A stretch of 64,000 nucleotides of DNA from Embleya hyalina (lineage in GTDB: Bacteria > Actinomycetota > Actinomycetes > Streptomycetales > Streptomycetaceae): the NCBI RefSeq assembly GCF_003967355.1, contig NZ_BIFH01000027.1:186001-250000 (forward strand). Direction: 5' to 3'. Position numbers and translations under genes: made by a program. The notes under the pieces are model-generated. The model worked only from the letters and a program-made list of their open reading frames with translations, did no database searches and was not told where the DNA came from. Each line of letters starts with the position of its first letter. The stretch's first letter is position 1. This document shows, piece after piece, positions 44,423 to 56,481 of this stretch.

Positions 44423-45087
44423 CGGTGCGCGTGCTGATCGCGGACGACCAGCTGCTGGTGCGCTCGGGCTTCAAGGTGCTGGTCGGCAGCGACCCCGAGC
44501 TGGTGGTGGTCGGCGAGGCGGCGAACGGCACCGAGGCGCTGGCGCTGGCCCGGGAGACCACCCCGGACGTGGTGCTGATGGACATCCGGATGCCCGGCAT
44601 GGACGGTCTGGAGGCGACCCGGCGGATCGTGCGCGACGACGATCTCGCGGGGGTGCGGGTGCTGGTGCTGACCACGTTCGAGGTCGACGAGTACGTGTTC
44701 GAGGCGCTGCGGGCCGGGGCCAGCGGGTTCCTGGTCAAGGACACCGATCCCGAGGACCTGCTCAAGGCGATCAAGACCGTCGCGTCGGGCGACGCGCTGC
44801 TCTCGCCGGGCGCCACCCGCGCCCTGGTGGCCCGCTTCCTGTCCCAGCCCGAGCCCAAGGTGGCCGCCCCGGACCGACTGGAGGCGCTGACCGACCGCGA
44901 GCGCGAGGTGTTGTCGCTGGTCGCGGCCGGGATGAGCAACGACGAGATCGCGGAGCACCTGTTCGTCTCGCCGCTGACCGCCAAGACCCACGTCAGCCGG
45001 GCGATGGTCAAGCTCGGCGCGCGCGATCGGGCGCAACTCGTGGTGATCGCCTACGAGTCGGGGATGGTTCGACCGGGACGCGGCTGA
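44419..45087 (+). CDS. NarL/LuxR-type response regulator
   Basis: A 222-aa regulator. Receiver domain with Asp9, Asp10 and the phospho-acceptor Asp55 (VVLMDIRMPGMDG), and Lys near 105 (FLVKDTD). The C-terminal LuxR helix-turn-helix reads LTDREREVLSLVAAGMSNDEIA. It is the partner of the kinase before it, and the likely target includes the mmpL operon. Confidence 0.95.
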   Translation: MTVRVLIADDQLLVRSGFKVLVGSDPELVVVGEAANGTEALALARETTPDVVLMDIRMPGMDGLEATRRIVRDDDLAGVRVLVLTTFEVDEYVFEALRAGASGFLVKDTDPEDLLKAIKTVASGDALLSPGATRALVARFLSQPEPKVAAPDRLEALTDREREVLSLVAAGMSNDEIAEHLFVSPLTAKTHVSRAMVKLGARDRAQLVVIAYESGMVRPGRG

Positions 45088-45102
45088 CTTCCCGCGTCCC
45101 GG
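45073..45102. terminator. Terminator between response regulator and NUDIX genes
   Basis: Ten-bp stem (45073-45082 with 45093-45102) overlapping the response-regulator stop; a shorter inverted pair (GGCTGAC/GTCAGCC) lies beside it. It serves two convergent genes. Confidence 0.55.
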
Positions 45103-45108
45103 CGCACG

Positions 45109-45570
45109 TCAGCCCAGATCGCCCGCGAGCAGGGTGTGGATGCCCTCGACGTTGGCCCGCAGATAGGCCGCGAGGCTGGCCGGCACCAGCCCGACCGAGG
45201 CCAGCCCGGACGGCGTGAACGGCACGCGCACGATGTCGTACTCGCCGTTCGGCTCGTCCACCTCGGGCCCGTGCCGCAGCGCGGGGTCCATGGATTCGAG
45301 CCGGCACGCGAAGAAGTGCTGGATCTTGACCCCGCCGGGCTCGGGCACGGTGTCCACGAACGCGGGCACCGGTCGGCCGATCTTGCCGCCCAACTCCTCG
45401 AACACCTCGCGCCGCAGCGCCTCGGTGACCGTGGTGTCCTCGGGCTCGACGCCGCCGCCGGGGGTGATCCAGTACGGGGGACTGCCCGGCTTCGTGCGTT
45501 TGATCAGCACCATCCGATCCTCCTCGTCGAGGAGGATCGCGCGTGCCGTCCGCTTCACCACTGAACGCAT
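45109..45570 (-). CDS. NUDIX hydrolase
   Basis: A 153-aa protein with Nudix box GGGVEPEDTTVTEALRREVF then EELGG (about 38-61). A two-residue difference from the strict box spacing is within family range. WITPGGG precedes it. Substrate unknown. AGAGG lies upstream of the ATG at 45570. Convergent with the response regulator gene. Confidence 0.85.
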   Translation of the reverse strand: MRSVVKRTARAILLDEEDRMVLIKRTKPGSPPYWITPGGGVEPEDTTVTEALRREVFEELGGKIGRPVPAFVDTVPEPGGVKIQHFFACRLESMDPALRHGPEVDEPNGEYDIVRVPFTPSGLASVGLVPASLAAYLRANVEGIHTLLAGDLG

Positions 45571-45669
45571 CGTCGTGCCTCTGCTTTCTCGCCAGGCGTT
45601 GCCCCCCGTCTGAGACTTGCTTTCCGACGGAGCGGCCGGTTTATGCCTGTCTCACCCCACGCGAAGGGA

Positions 45670-46569
45670 TCATGCCCAGCGCGCGGCGCGCGCGATCAGC
45701 TCGCCGTGCAGATGCGCGATGTGCGGTTGACTCAGCGTGCCCTCGCGCACCGCGAGGAACACCGTGTGCAACGGCGGCAGTTCGGGCTCCAGGAGGGCGA
45801 CCACCGCGCGCCGGTCCAGCGCCTCGGCGCACAGGTAGCGCGGCAGCACCGCGATGCCGTGCCCGGCGCGCACACACTCCAGGACGGCGCGCAGGTCGGG
45901 CACCGTCACCGCGGCGGGCGCGGTCGGCTTGGCGTCGAACACGGTGGACCAGTAGCGCCGGATCAGCGGCTGCTCCTCGGCCTCGCCGACCAGCGGCACC
46001 CCCTCCAGGGCGGCCGGGCCCTGCGCCCGGATCCGGCTCTGCGGCAGCCGTGAGGCCCAGCTCGGCGCGCCGACCAGGACGTACTCCTCGTCGGTGAGCG
46101 GTGTACCGACGATCCCCCGGGCACGCGGGCGCACGTCGGAGATGACCAGGTCGTGCCGGGCCGCGGCGAGCCCGGCCAACAGCGTGTCGCCGGGACCCAG
46201 GGTCACCCGTAACCGCAGGCCGCGCCGGACCAGGTCGGCCAGCGACGGCAACACGCGCAGCGCGGTCAGTTCGGTGGGGCCGCCCAGGTGCACCGTGCGG
46301 CGCATCGGGTCGGTGCCGCGCAACTCGCGGGCGGCGATCTCCTCGATCGCGTCCAGGTGCGGGGCGAGTCGGCGGGCCAGTTCGTCGGCGGGTCCGGTGG
46401 GCGCCACCCCGCGCGGCAGCCGTTCGAACAACTGCTTGCCCACCTGCTTTTCCAGGGTACGGATCTGCGCGGTTATCGCCGGTTGCGACAGTCCGAGCGA
46501 CGCGGAGGCCCGGGTGAAGGAGCCCGCGCGGTGCACGGCCAGGAAAGTGCGCAACAGCGTCAGGTCCAC
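45670..46569 (-). CDS. LysR family transcriptional regulator 2
   Basis: A 299-aa LysR. Helix-turn-helix at about 1-60 (VDLTLLRTFLAVHRAGSFTR, LGLSQPAITAQIRTLEKQVG), ligand domain to the C-terminus (RAVLECVRAGHGIAVLPRYL). The GTG start at 46569 has GGGGGA close upstream. It lies 74 bases downstream of the PLP enzyme gene on the same strand. Its target is unknown. Confidence 0.9.
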   Translation of the reverse strand: MDLTLLRTFLAVHRAGSFTRASASLGLSQPAITAQIRTLEKQVGKQLFERLPRGVAPTGPADELARRLAPHLDAIEEIAARELRGTDPMRRTVHLGGPTELTALRVLPSLADLVRRGLRLRVTLGPGDTLLAGLAAARHDLVISDVRPRARGIVGTPLTDEEYVLVGAPSWASRLPQSRIRAQGPAALEGVPLVGEAEEQPLIRRYWSTVFDAKPTAPAAVTVPDLRAVLECVRAGHGIAVLPRYLCAEALDRRAVVALLEPELPPLHTVFLAVREGTLSQPHIAHLHGELIARAARWA

Positions 46570-46643
46570 GGGTCCCCCGTCTCGTGTCCCCCGACCACTC
46601 CCGAGAGCCGGGGACATCACGTGATCTTGCCCGAAGTCGCAGG

Positions 46644-47765
46644 TCAGCCCGGGGAGGCGGCGTCCAGGGCGCGCAGCACGTCGGCGACGAGATCCGCGGT
46701 GTCCTCGCAGCCCGCCGAGAATCTGACGAACCCCTCCGCGACATCGTTCCCGGCCCAGCGCGCACGTCGCTCGGCCATGCTGTGCACGCCGCCGAAACTG
46801 GTGGCGTCGGCGACCAGTTCGAGGGCGCCCAGGAAGCGACGAGCGGTGTCCGCGTCGGCGAGCGTGAAGCCCACCACGCAGCCGAACCGCCGCATCACAC
46901 GGGTGGCCACATCGTAGGACGGATCGCCCTTCAGTGCGGGGTGCCGGACGTCGGCGACCTCGGGGCGACCGAGCAGCGCCTCGGCCACGGCCAGCGCGTT
47001 GGCCCCCTGTCGATCCACCCGCAACTGGAGGGTGGACAACGAGCGATGCGCCAACCAGGCCTCCATCGGCCCGGGCACCGCTCCGGTGAGCGAGCGCCAG
47101 GACCGGACCCGGTCGGCGAGTTCGGCGCTCGCGCAGGCGACGTAGCCGAGCAGCACGTCGCTGTGCCCGGTCAGCGCCTTCGTGCCGCTCGCCGCCGAGA
47201 TGTCCGCACCCAGCGCGAGCGGGAGTTGGCCCAGCGGCGTGGCCAGCGTGTTGTCCACCGCCACCAGGGCGCCCCGGGCATGCGCGAGTTCCGCGATTCG
47301 GCGGATGTCGCACACGTCCAGACCCGGATTGCTCGGGGTCTCCAGCCACACCAGCCGGGCGCCGGGCAGGGCCCGTTCCAGCTCGTCCCCGGCGGTCGGC
47401 ACGGTGCGCACCTCCACCCCGCGTTCGGCCAGGTGCGCGCCGACCGTGCGGGTGGCGGGGTAGCCGTCGGAGGGCAGCACGAGCACGTCGCCCGGCCCGG
47501 TGAGGCCGAGCAGGACGGCCGAGACCGCGGCCATCCCGGACGCGAACGTCACCGTGTCGGCGGCGCCCTCCAACGCGCCGATCGCGGTCTCCAGGCCGGT
47601 CCAGGTGGGGTTGGCGTAGCGCCCGTACTGGTAGGGCCCGGCCGGTTCGCCGGGCAGGTGGTAGGTGCCGGCGAACACCGGTCCGGGCAGGAAGGGGTCG
47701 CCCGGGGCGTGGCCGGGGCCGCCCACGCGGACCGCGCGTGTCCCGTCGCCCCATTCGTCGGTCAT
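46644..47765 (-). CDS. Cystathionine gamma-synthase/lyase-type PLP enzyme
   Basis: A 373-aa Cys/Met-metabolism PLP enzyme. YANPTWTGLETAIGALEG, TFASGMAAVSAVL and the PLP lysine Lys196 (SGTKALTGHSDVLLG) are diagnostic. It may act as cystathionine gamma-lyase, a methionine gamma-lyase or a related enzyme; sequence alone does not decide. GAGGGA lies upstream of the ATG at 47765, and a parS site sits 20 bases before the start codon. Confidence 0.85.
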   Translation of the reverse strand: MTDEWGDGTRAVRVGGPGHAPGDPFLPGPVFAGTYHLPGEPAGPYQYGRYANPTWTGLETAIGALEGAADTVTFASGMAAVSAVLLGLTGPGDVLVLPSDGYPATRTVGAHLAERGVEVRTVPTAGDELERALPGARLVWLETPSNPGLDVCDIRRIAELAHARGALVAVDNTLATPLGQLPLALGADISAASGTKALTGHSDVLLGYVACASAELADRVRSWRSLTGAVPGPMEAWLAHRSLSTLQLRVDRQGANALAVAEALLGRPEVADVRHPALKGDPSYDVATRVMRRFGCVVGFTLADADTARRFLGALELVADATSFGGVHSMAERRARWAGNDVAEGFVRFSAGCEDTADLVADVLRALDAASPG

Positions 47766-47784
47766 CACGACTCCCTCGCTGCCT

Positions 47785-47798
47785 GTTTCACGTGAAAC
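47785..47798. promoter_or_regulatory. parS site 3
   Basis: Perfect GTTTCACGTGAAAC about 45.8 kb from the other two, in the 63-base gap between the holin-like gene and the PLP enzyme gene. Confidence 0.95.
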
Positions 47799-47828
47799 CT
47801 CGTGCCGAGCCATCGTGGCGGGCGGTCG

Positions 47829-48206
47829 TCAGTCGCGGTCCAGGATCATGCTCAGGAACCAGCTGACCAGGCCGATCACCAGGGCGCCGAGCAGGGCCGC
47901 CCCGAAGCCGTCGATGTGGAAGTCGAGATCGAGCTTGTTGGAGATCGCCTCGGTGAGCCACAACATCAGCGCGTTGATCACGAAGGTGATCAGGCCGAGG
48001 GTGAGCACGAACAGCGGTAGGGAGAGCAGCTTCACGATCGGTTTGATAATCGCGTTGACTATGCCGAAGATGAGCGCGACGAAAATGATCGTCTTGGCCC
48101 TGGTGCCGGCCGAGGCACCGTCGGCGAGATCGATTCCGGACACGAACCAGCCGGCGAACCAGATGGCGAGTGCGTTGGCGACAAGTTTGATGAGCAGGCT
48201 TTTCAT
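47829..48206 (-). CDS. Small membrane protein, phage-holin-4_2-like family
   Basis: A 125-aa protein with four transmembrane segments and the family stretch FGIVNAIIKPIVKLLSLPLFVLTLG. The family name comes from similarity only; it is widespread in bacterial chromosomes and does not show prophage origin. Function unknown. The ribosome-binding site is weak. Confidence 0.8.
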   Translation of the reverse strand: MKSLLIKLVANALAIWFAGWFVSGIDLADGASAGTRAKTIIFVALIFGIVNAIIKPIVKLLSLPLFVLTLGLITFVINALMLWLTEAISNKLDLDFHIDGFGAALLGALVIGLVSWFLSMILDRD

Positions 48207-48287
48207 ATCTTGATGCTGGCACCCGGCGGGCCTCTCCCGCTCGTGCCCGGGCAGAAAGTCTGTTCGTGTCGGTAAGGAGTTGGTCAC

Positions 48288-48605
48288 ATGAAGGTCTTCC
48301 GCCTCGACGACCTGGACGCGGAACGCGCCTTCGAGCAGGGCGCGTATCTGCGGTTCCTGCGCGAGCGGAACTTCTCGATGGGCCTGTACGCCCTGGAGCC
48401 GGGCGAGATTGACACCCAGAAGCCGCACGGGCAGGACGAGGCGTACGTGGTGATCAGCGGTCGGGCCACGCTGACCGTGGGCGACGAGTCGACCGCGGTC
48501 GCACGCGGCAGCGTGGTGTACGTGCCGGCGAACGTGCCGCACCACTTCCACCGGATCACCGAACCGCTGCGTGTGCTGGTGTTCTTCTCGCCGCCGGAGG
48601 GGTGA
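48288..48605 (+). CDS. Cupin-fold protein
   Basis: A 105-aa cupin. Motif 1 has PHGQDEAYVVISGRATLTVG with possible metal ligands His and Glu, and motif 2 has VVYVPANVPHHFHRI. AAGGAG precedes the ATG. The function is not decided by the fold. It lies 75 bases upstream of tenA in the same direction. Confidence 0.8.
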   Translation: MKVFRLDDLDAERAFEQGAYLRFLRERNFSMGLYALEPGEIDTQKPHGQDEAYVVISGRATLTVGDESTAVARGSVVYVPANVPHHFHRITEPLRVLVFFSPPEG

Positions 48606-48680
48606 GCGGGCGGGCGGCGACCCGTGGTCGGCGGTGTACGACAATCGCATCTCGGGATCCGACGATGGGGAGTACATCCG

Positions 48681-49346
48681 ATGGCACTGCGCGACGAACT
48701 CTGGGCGTCGATCGAGGACGTCTACGCGGCGATCCTCGACCACCCCTTCATCCACGGGCTCACCGACGGCACACTGCCGCGCGAGGCGTTCCGGTACTAC
48801 GTCGTGCAGGACTCGCACTACCTGCGCGACTACGCCAGGGCGCTCGCGGTGTGCGCGGCCAAGGCGCCGGACGAGGCGACGACCGTACAGTTCGCGCGGG
48901 ACGCGGCCGGGGCGATCGCGGCGGAGCGGTCGCTGCACGAGGGCTTCATGGTCGACTTCGGCAGCTCGGTGGCCGACGCGACGGCGACCGAGCCGGTGCT
49001 GCCCGGCACCCGCGCGTACGTCAGCTACCTGATGGCCACGGTGCACAACGGCTCGTTCGCCGAGGGTGTGGCCGCGGTGCTGCCCTGCTACTGGATCTAC
49101 GCCCGGGTGGGTGACGCGCTGCTCGCCAAGGGTTCGCCCGACGAGCTGTACGGGCGGTGGATCGCCACGTACGGCGCCGAGGAGTTCCAGGAGACGGTGC
49201 GCGCGGTCCTCGATCTGGTGGACCGGATCGGCGAGGACCTGTCGGCGGGCGAACGGGCCCGGATGCTGGAACACTTCGCGACCACCGCGCGCTACGAGTG
49301 GATGTTCTGGGACGCCGCGTGGCGAGGCGAGCGCTGGCCGGTCTGA
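48681..49346 (+). CDS. tenA: TenA family thiamin-salvage aminohydrolase
   Basis: A 221-aa all-helical protein of the TenA/thiaminase II family, which salvages thiamin breakdown pyrimidines. Catalytic Cys136 (AVLPCYWIYARVG) is present; FRYYVVQDSHYLRDY and YEWMFWDAAWRGERWP fit. GGGAG lies upstream of the ATG. It lies 0.5 kb before thiC but has no TPP riboswitch of its own. Confidence 0.9.
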   Translation: MALRDELWASIEDVYAAILDHPFIHGLTDGTLPREAFRYYVVQDSHYLRDYARALAVCAAKAPDEATTVQFARDAAGAIAAERSLHEGFMVDFGSSVADATATEPVLPGTRAYVSYLMATVHNGSFAEGVAAVLPCYWIYARVGDALLAKGSPDELYGRWIATYGAEEFQETVRAVLDLVDRIGEDLSAGERARMLEHFATTARYEWMFWDAAWRGERWPV

Positions 49347-49496
49347 GCACGGGGTACGGCGCAGCGCGGTCGAGCGCGTCGGGCCGGCGTCGCGCGGAGC
49401 GGAACCGGGCTTCCCGGGTAGGGCGTGTCCTCCCGGGGAATGTGCTCCCCTGGCGTGCACGTCTCGCGTGGGTTCGCGTGACTTGGGGGTTGGACG

Positions 49497-49697
49497 ATGG
49501 AGACATGGCCGCGGTGGGCGCGCATCGGCGTTGCGGTGGTGGCGCTGGTGCTGCTGTGCTGGTTGCTGATCTGGCTGTTCTCGGCCTTCCTGATGGTCCT
49601 CGTCAAGGGTGTCGTGGGGTTGTTCGTGGTGATCGGCATGGTCGTGCTCGCGCGTACGGCGGTGGCCGGTCGGGGACCGCGCGATCCGCTGGAGTGA
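49497..49697 (+). CDS. Small membrane protein of unknown function
   Basis: Sixty-six residues with two hydrophobic stretches (about 10-36 and 38-53) and a short polar tail. A GGGGG stretch lies upstream of the ATG. No family recognised. It could be a small membrane peptide; the coding reading is plausible by length and hydrophobic pattern only. Confidence 0.5.
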   Translation: METWPRWARIGVAVVALVLLCWLLIWLFSAFLMVLVKGVVGLFVVIGMVVLARTAVAGRGPRDPLE

Positions 49698-49756
49698 ACC
49701 CGGCGCTGGTCGTGCGGTCGGCGGTGTGCCAGGGTGGGGGCGCACCACACGGAGAT

Positions 49757-51615
<1,859 letters not shown>

Positions 51616-51625
51616 GTCGCGGCGA

Positions 51626-51672
51626 GGGGCCGCGGATCCCGGTTCCCCGGTTTCGGCGGGATCCGCGGCCCC
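51626..51672. terminator. Terminator between thiC and the XRE gene
   Basis: Perfect 15-bp stem (51626-51640 with 51658-51672) with a 17-base loop between convergent genes. Confidence 0.8.
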
Positions 51673-51698
51673 GCCGGCGGACGGTGGCCGAGTCCGGG

Positions 51699-52541
51699 CT
51701 AGGAGATCGCCCGGAGTCGGCCGGTGCCCGGCCGGCGCAGTTGCTCCAGGCTCGTCGCCGTCGCCTCGTCCGCCGGTAGGAAGACGACCAATTGTTGGTC
51801 GTCGCAGGCGAGTTCGAGCGTCTCCCGGTTGAAGTCGAGTCGCCGGCCCGAGGGGTGATCGAGGCGGAGTACGCCGCGTGCGGGCACCACGTGTCGGTTC
51901 AGGCGTTTGGTGAAGTCGGGTCCGGCGAGGGGCCCGAGTTCGCTGGTGATCCACTGGGAGCCCTCGGCCGAGGGGGCGAGCCAGAGGTCGAAGGCCTGCT
52001 CGTCCGCGATGACGTCCCAGTCGACGAAGAAGGTCCGGGCGGCGGGGTCGGTGAACACGTAGCGGGTGAGGTTCGGGGCGTCGGCGTCGAGCAGTCCGCT
52101 CGCGCCCATGACCGACGCGTAGCCGGGGGTGTGGGCGAGCACGTAGCCCAGCCGGTTGCTCACCGCGGCGATGCCCGGTTCCAGGAGGCGAAGGGTCTCC
52201 CGAATGGTCGGGCGCACCTCCCGGGCCGGCGACGTCGGCGCGGGCCGGGGATGGGCCGTGCATTCGCCGCCGGAGATCTTCGCGAGGTAGCGCAGGTGCA
52301 CACGTTCCGCGGGGTCGAGGCTGAGCGCGTCGGCGAGCGCGTTCACGATCGACACCGAGGGGTTGCGGTCCCGGCCCTGTTCGATGCGGGTCAGGTATTC
52401 GACGCTGATGCCGGCCCGCGCGGCGAGATCCAGCCGCCGCAGTCCCGGCGACCTGCGTCGACCGCGCTCGGGCAAGCCCAGTGATTCCGGTTGCACGCTG
52501 TCGCGTTTGGTTCGGATGAAATCCCCCAACGGCGTACTCAT
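51699..52541 (-). CDS. XRE/MmyB-type transcriptional regulator
   Basis: A 280-aa protein. Helix-turn-helix at about 8-80 (RRLDLAARAGISVEYLTRIEQGRDRNP in two parts) and a MmyB-like ligand-binding domain after about 110 (LLEPGIAAVSNRLGYVLAHTPG, LNRHVVPARGVLRLDHPSG). MmyB-type regulators often control a neighbouring redox enzyme and sense a fatty acid or related molecule. It is divergent from the FMN reductase gene. Confidence 0.88.
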   Translation of the reverse strand: MSTPLGDFIRTKRDSVQPESLGLPERGRRRSPGLRRLDLAARAGISVEYLTRIEQGRDRNPSVSIVNALADALSLDPAERVHLRYLAKISGGECTAHPRPAPTSPAREVRPTIRETLRLLEPGIAAVSNRLGYVLAHTPGYASVMGASGLLDADAPNLTRYVFTDPAARTFFVDWDVIADEQAFDLWLAPSAEGSQWITSELGPLAGPDFTKRLNRHVVPARGVLRLDHPSGRRLDFNRETLELACDDQQLVVFLPADEATATSLEQLRRPGTGRLRAIS

Positions 52542-52653
52542 GCCGCGAGCATAGGCCGCCGATCGCCGCCGGTGGAGGGCTCAGCGTGGCTCCCCGGGGG
52601 CCGGCCTGAGCGCGGTCTGGTTGCCCCCGCGGCACGGCCGGATCGTGGTGGAC

Positions 52654-53247
52654 ATGGAGAACAAGCCCAAGCTGCTGATCATTGTCGGAAGTGTTCGCGA
52701 AGGCCGATTCGGCCCGGTCGTGACGTCGTGGTTCACCGAACAGACGAGTGCCCACGGCGGATTCGAGGTGGAGGTCGTCGATCTGGCCGAGATCGACATC
52801 CCGTTGGCGCTGCCCGCGGTATCGCCCAAGGCCACCGCCGACGAGTACCCCCGTCCGGCCGGGATGGCGCCGTTGACGTCGGCCCTCACGAGCGCCGACG
52901 CGATCGTGCTGGTCACACCGGAGTACAACCACAGCTATCCCGCGTCGTTGAAGGCCGCCATCGACTGGCACTTCACCCAGTGGACGGCCAAGCCCGTGGC
53001 GTTCGTCAGCTACGGCGGCGCGGCGGGTGGCCGGCACGCGGCGCTGCACCTGGAGAACGTGCTGACGGAGCTGCACGCGGTGACCATCCGCGACGGCCTG
53101 GCGTTCCCGAACTACTTCCTCACGTGGCGGGACGACCGCCCGATCGACCCCGAGGCCCCGGGCTACGCCAAGGTCCTGCTCGACCAGTTGTCCTGGTGGG
53201 CGCACGCGCTCCGGTCGGCGCGGGAGACGACTCCGTACCCGGCATGA
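52654..53247 (+). CDS. NADPH-dependent FMN reductase
   Basis: A 197-aa flavodoxin-like protein: LLIIVGSVREGRFGPVV (phosphate loop), VTPEYNHSYPASLKAAIDW and SYGGAAGGRHA are signatures of the NAD(P)H-dependent FMN reductase/quinone reductase family. The ATG at 52654 is chosen because MENKPKLLIIVGS matches the family start; earlier GTG/TTG codons are possible. No clear ribosome-binding site. Confidence 0.88.
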   Translation: MENKPKLLIIVGSVREGRFGPVVTSWFTEQTSAHGGFEVEVVDLAEIDIPLALPAVSPKATADEYPRPAGMAPLTSALTSADAIVLVTPEYNHSYPASLKAAIDWHFTQWTAKPVAFVSYGGAAGGRHAALHLENVLTELHAVTIRDGLAFPNYFLTWRDDRPIDPEAPGYAKVLLDQLSWWAHALRSARETTPYPA

Positions 53248-53257
53248 GGCGGGACGG

Positions 53258-53282
53258 CGACGGCCCGGATCCCGGGCCGTCG
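53258..53282. terminator. Terminator after the FMN reductase gene
   Basis: Perfect 11-bp stem (53258-53268 with 53272-53282) with a 3-base loop between convergent genes. Confidence 0.75.
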
Positions 53283-53382
53283 TCAGGCCGGAAGCATCGG
53301 TGCCGCCGATCTCCCGGTCTTCGGTCGAAGGACCGAACCCGACCTGCCGCTTGCGGAGGAGTGGCGGGGCGGGGCTGCGCGA

Positions 53383-54483
53383 TCAGCGGGGGTCCGGGAT
53401 CAGGACGACCTTGCCGGTGATCGTGCCCGACTCGGCCAGCGCCATCGCCTCCGCGGCCCGAGTCAGCGGGATGCGGGCGGCCACCTGGGGGGTGATGGCG
53501 CCCTCGGCGAGCAGGGCGAGGACCTCGGTCAGGTCGGCGCGCAGGCGGGCTCGGAAGGCGGCCGGGCGGCGCTTGCCGGCCCAGATGTTGTAGAAGTGGG
53601 TGCGCCGGCCGTTGGGCAGCAGGTTCCACCACAGCAGGCGGGCGATCAGCCGGAGCACGGGCAGGCGGGACGAGCCGGGCTCGTCCTTGGTGGCCGCCGT
53701 TCCGTAGGAGACCAGCGTGCCGCCCCGGGCGAGCAGTCGGAACGAGTCGACGATGCCGTCCCCACCCACGTGGTCGAACACCGCGTCGACGCCGTCGGGG
53801 GCCGACTCGCGCACCAGGGACGGCAGATCGGGCGCGCGGTAGTCGAGCGGTATGGCGCCGAGCGCGCGTACCGCGTCGTGCCGGCGCGGGGACGCGGTGC
53901 CGATCACCCGGATGCCCGCGTGCGTGGCCAACTGGACCAGGGTCGAGCCCACGCCGCCGTTGGCGCCGTGTACCAGGATCGTTTGTCCCCGGCGCACCTT
54001 CGCCACGCGGTGCAACATCTGCCAGGCGGTGATCCCGTTGACCACCACCGTCTCCGCCTCGGCCGGGTCGATCTCCTCGGGCACCTCGACCAGGTCGGCG
54101 ACCGGGAGCACGATCCGGCTCGACCAGCCGCCGACCTTGGTCAGCGCGGCGAAGCGGCGGCCGACGAGCGAGGCGTTCACCCGGGAGCCCACCCGCGACA
54201 CCGTGCCGACCAGGTCGTAGCCGGGCACGAACGGGAAGGGCGGCTGGTCGTAGTACTTGCCCCGGCGCATCTGCTGCTCGGCGAAGGACACCCCCGACGC
54301 CTCGACCACCAGAAGCACCTCCCCGGGACCCGGCTCGGCCACCGGGCGCTCGCGCACCTGCAGACCCGAGGGGTCGACGACGCCCGGGAGCACGATCTCG
54401 GTCGTGGTCTCGGCGGCGGCCTGGGCTCGGGGGGCGGACCCGGACGTGGTCGTGGTCTCGGTCCCGATCGCGCTGATGGTCAT
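53383..54483 (-). CDS. Zinc-independent quinone oxidoreductase (MDR family)
   Basis: A 366-aa NADPH:quinone-oxidoreductase-like protein. GroES-like N-terminal domain (PFPFVPGYDLVGTVSRVGS) and a nucleotide-binding domain with ILVHGANGGVGSTLVQLAT. The catalytic zinc cysteines of alcohol dehydrogenases are absent, as in quinone reductases. GGGAG lies upstream of the ATG. The promoter is AT-rich (54506-54540, with TTAAGT and TATAAC on the minus strand), unlike its surroundings. Confidence 0.87.
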   Translation of the reverse strand: MTISAIGTETTTTSGSAPRAQAAAETTTEIVLPGVVDPSGLQVRERPVAEPGPGEVLLVVEASGVSFAEQQMRRGKYYDQPPFPFVPGYDLVGTVSRVGSRVNASLVGRRFAALTKVGGWSSRIVLPVADLVEVPEEIDPAEAETVVVNGITAWQMLHRVAKVRRGQTILVHGANGGVGSTLVQLATHAGIRVIGTASPRRHDAVRALGAIPLDYRAPDLPSLVRESAPDGVDAVFDHVGGDGIVDSFRLLARGGTLVSYGTAATKDEPGSSRLPVLRLIARLLWWNLLPNGRRTHFYNIWAGKRRPAAFRARLRADLTEVLALLAEGAITPQVAARIPLTRAAEAMALAESGTITGKVVLIPDPR

Positions 54484-54588
54484 GACATCTCCCGGCCTTG
54501 TGATCCTTAGTAACCTTCGTTATAGCCTCTAACTTAAATGCATGCCTGTAGTCCGTCAAGGGTTCCCGCGAAACCCGCCGGACAGGCT

Positions 54589-56481
<1,893 letters not shown>

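Noticed and set aside
47829-48206. Holin-like protein as sign of a prophage
   Set aside because: No integrase, capsid, terminase or attachment site nearby; the family is common in bacterial chromosomes.
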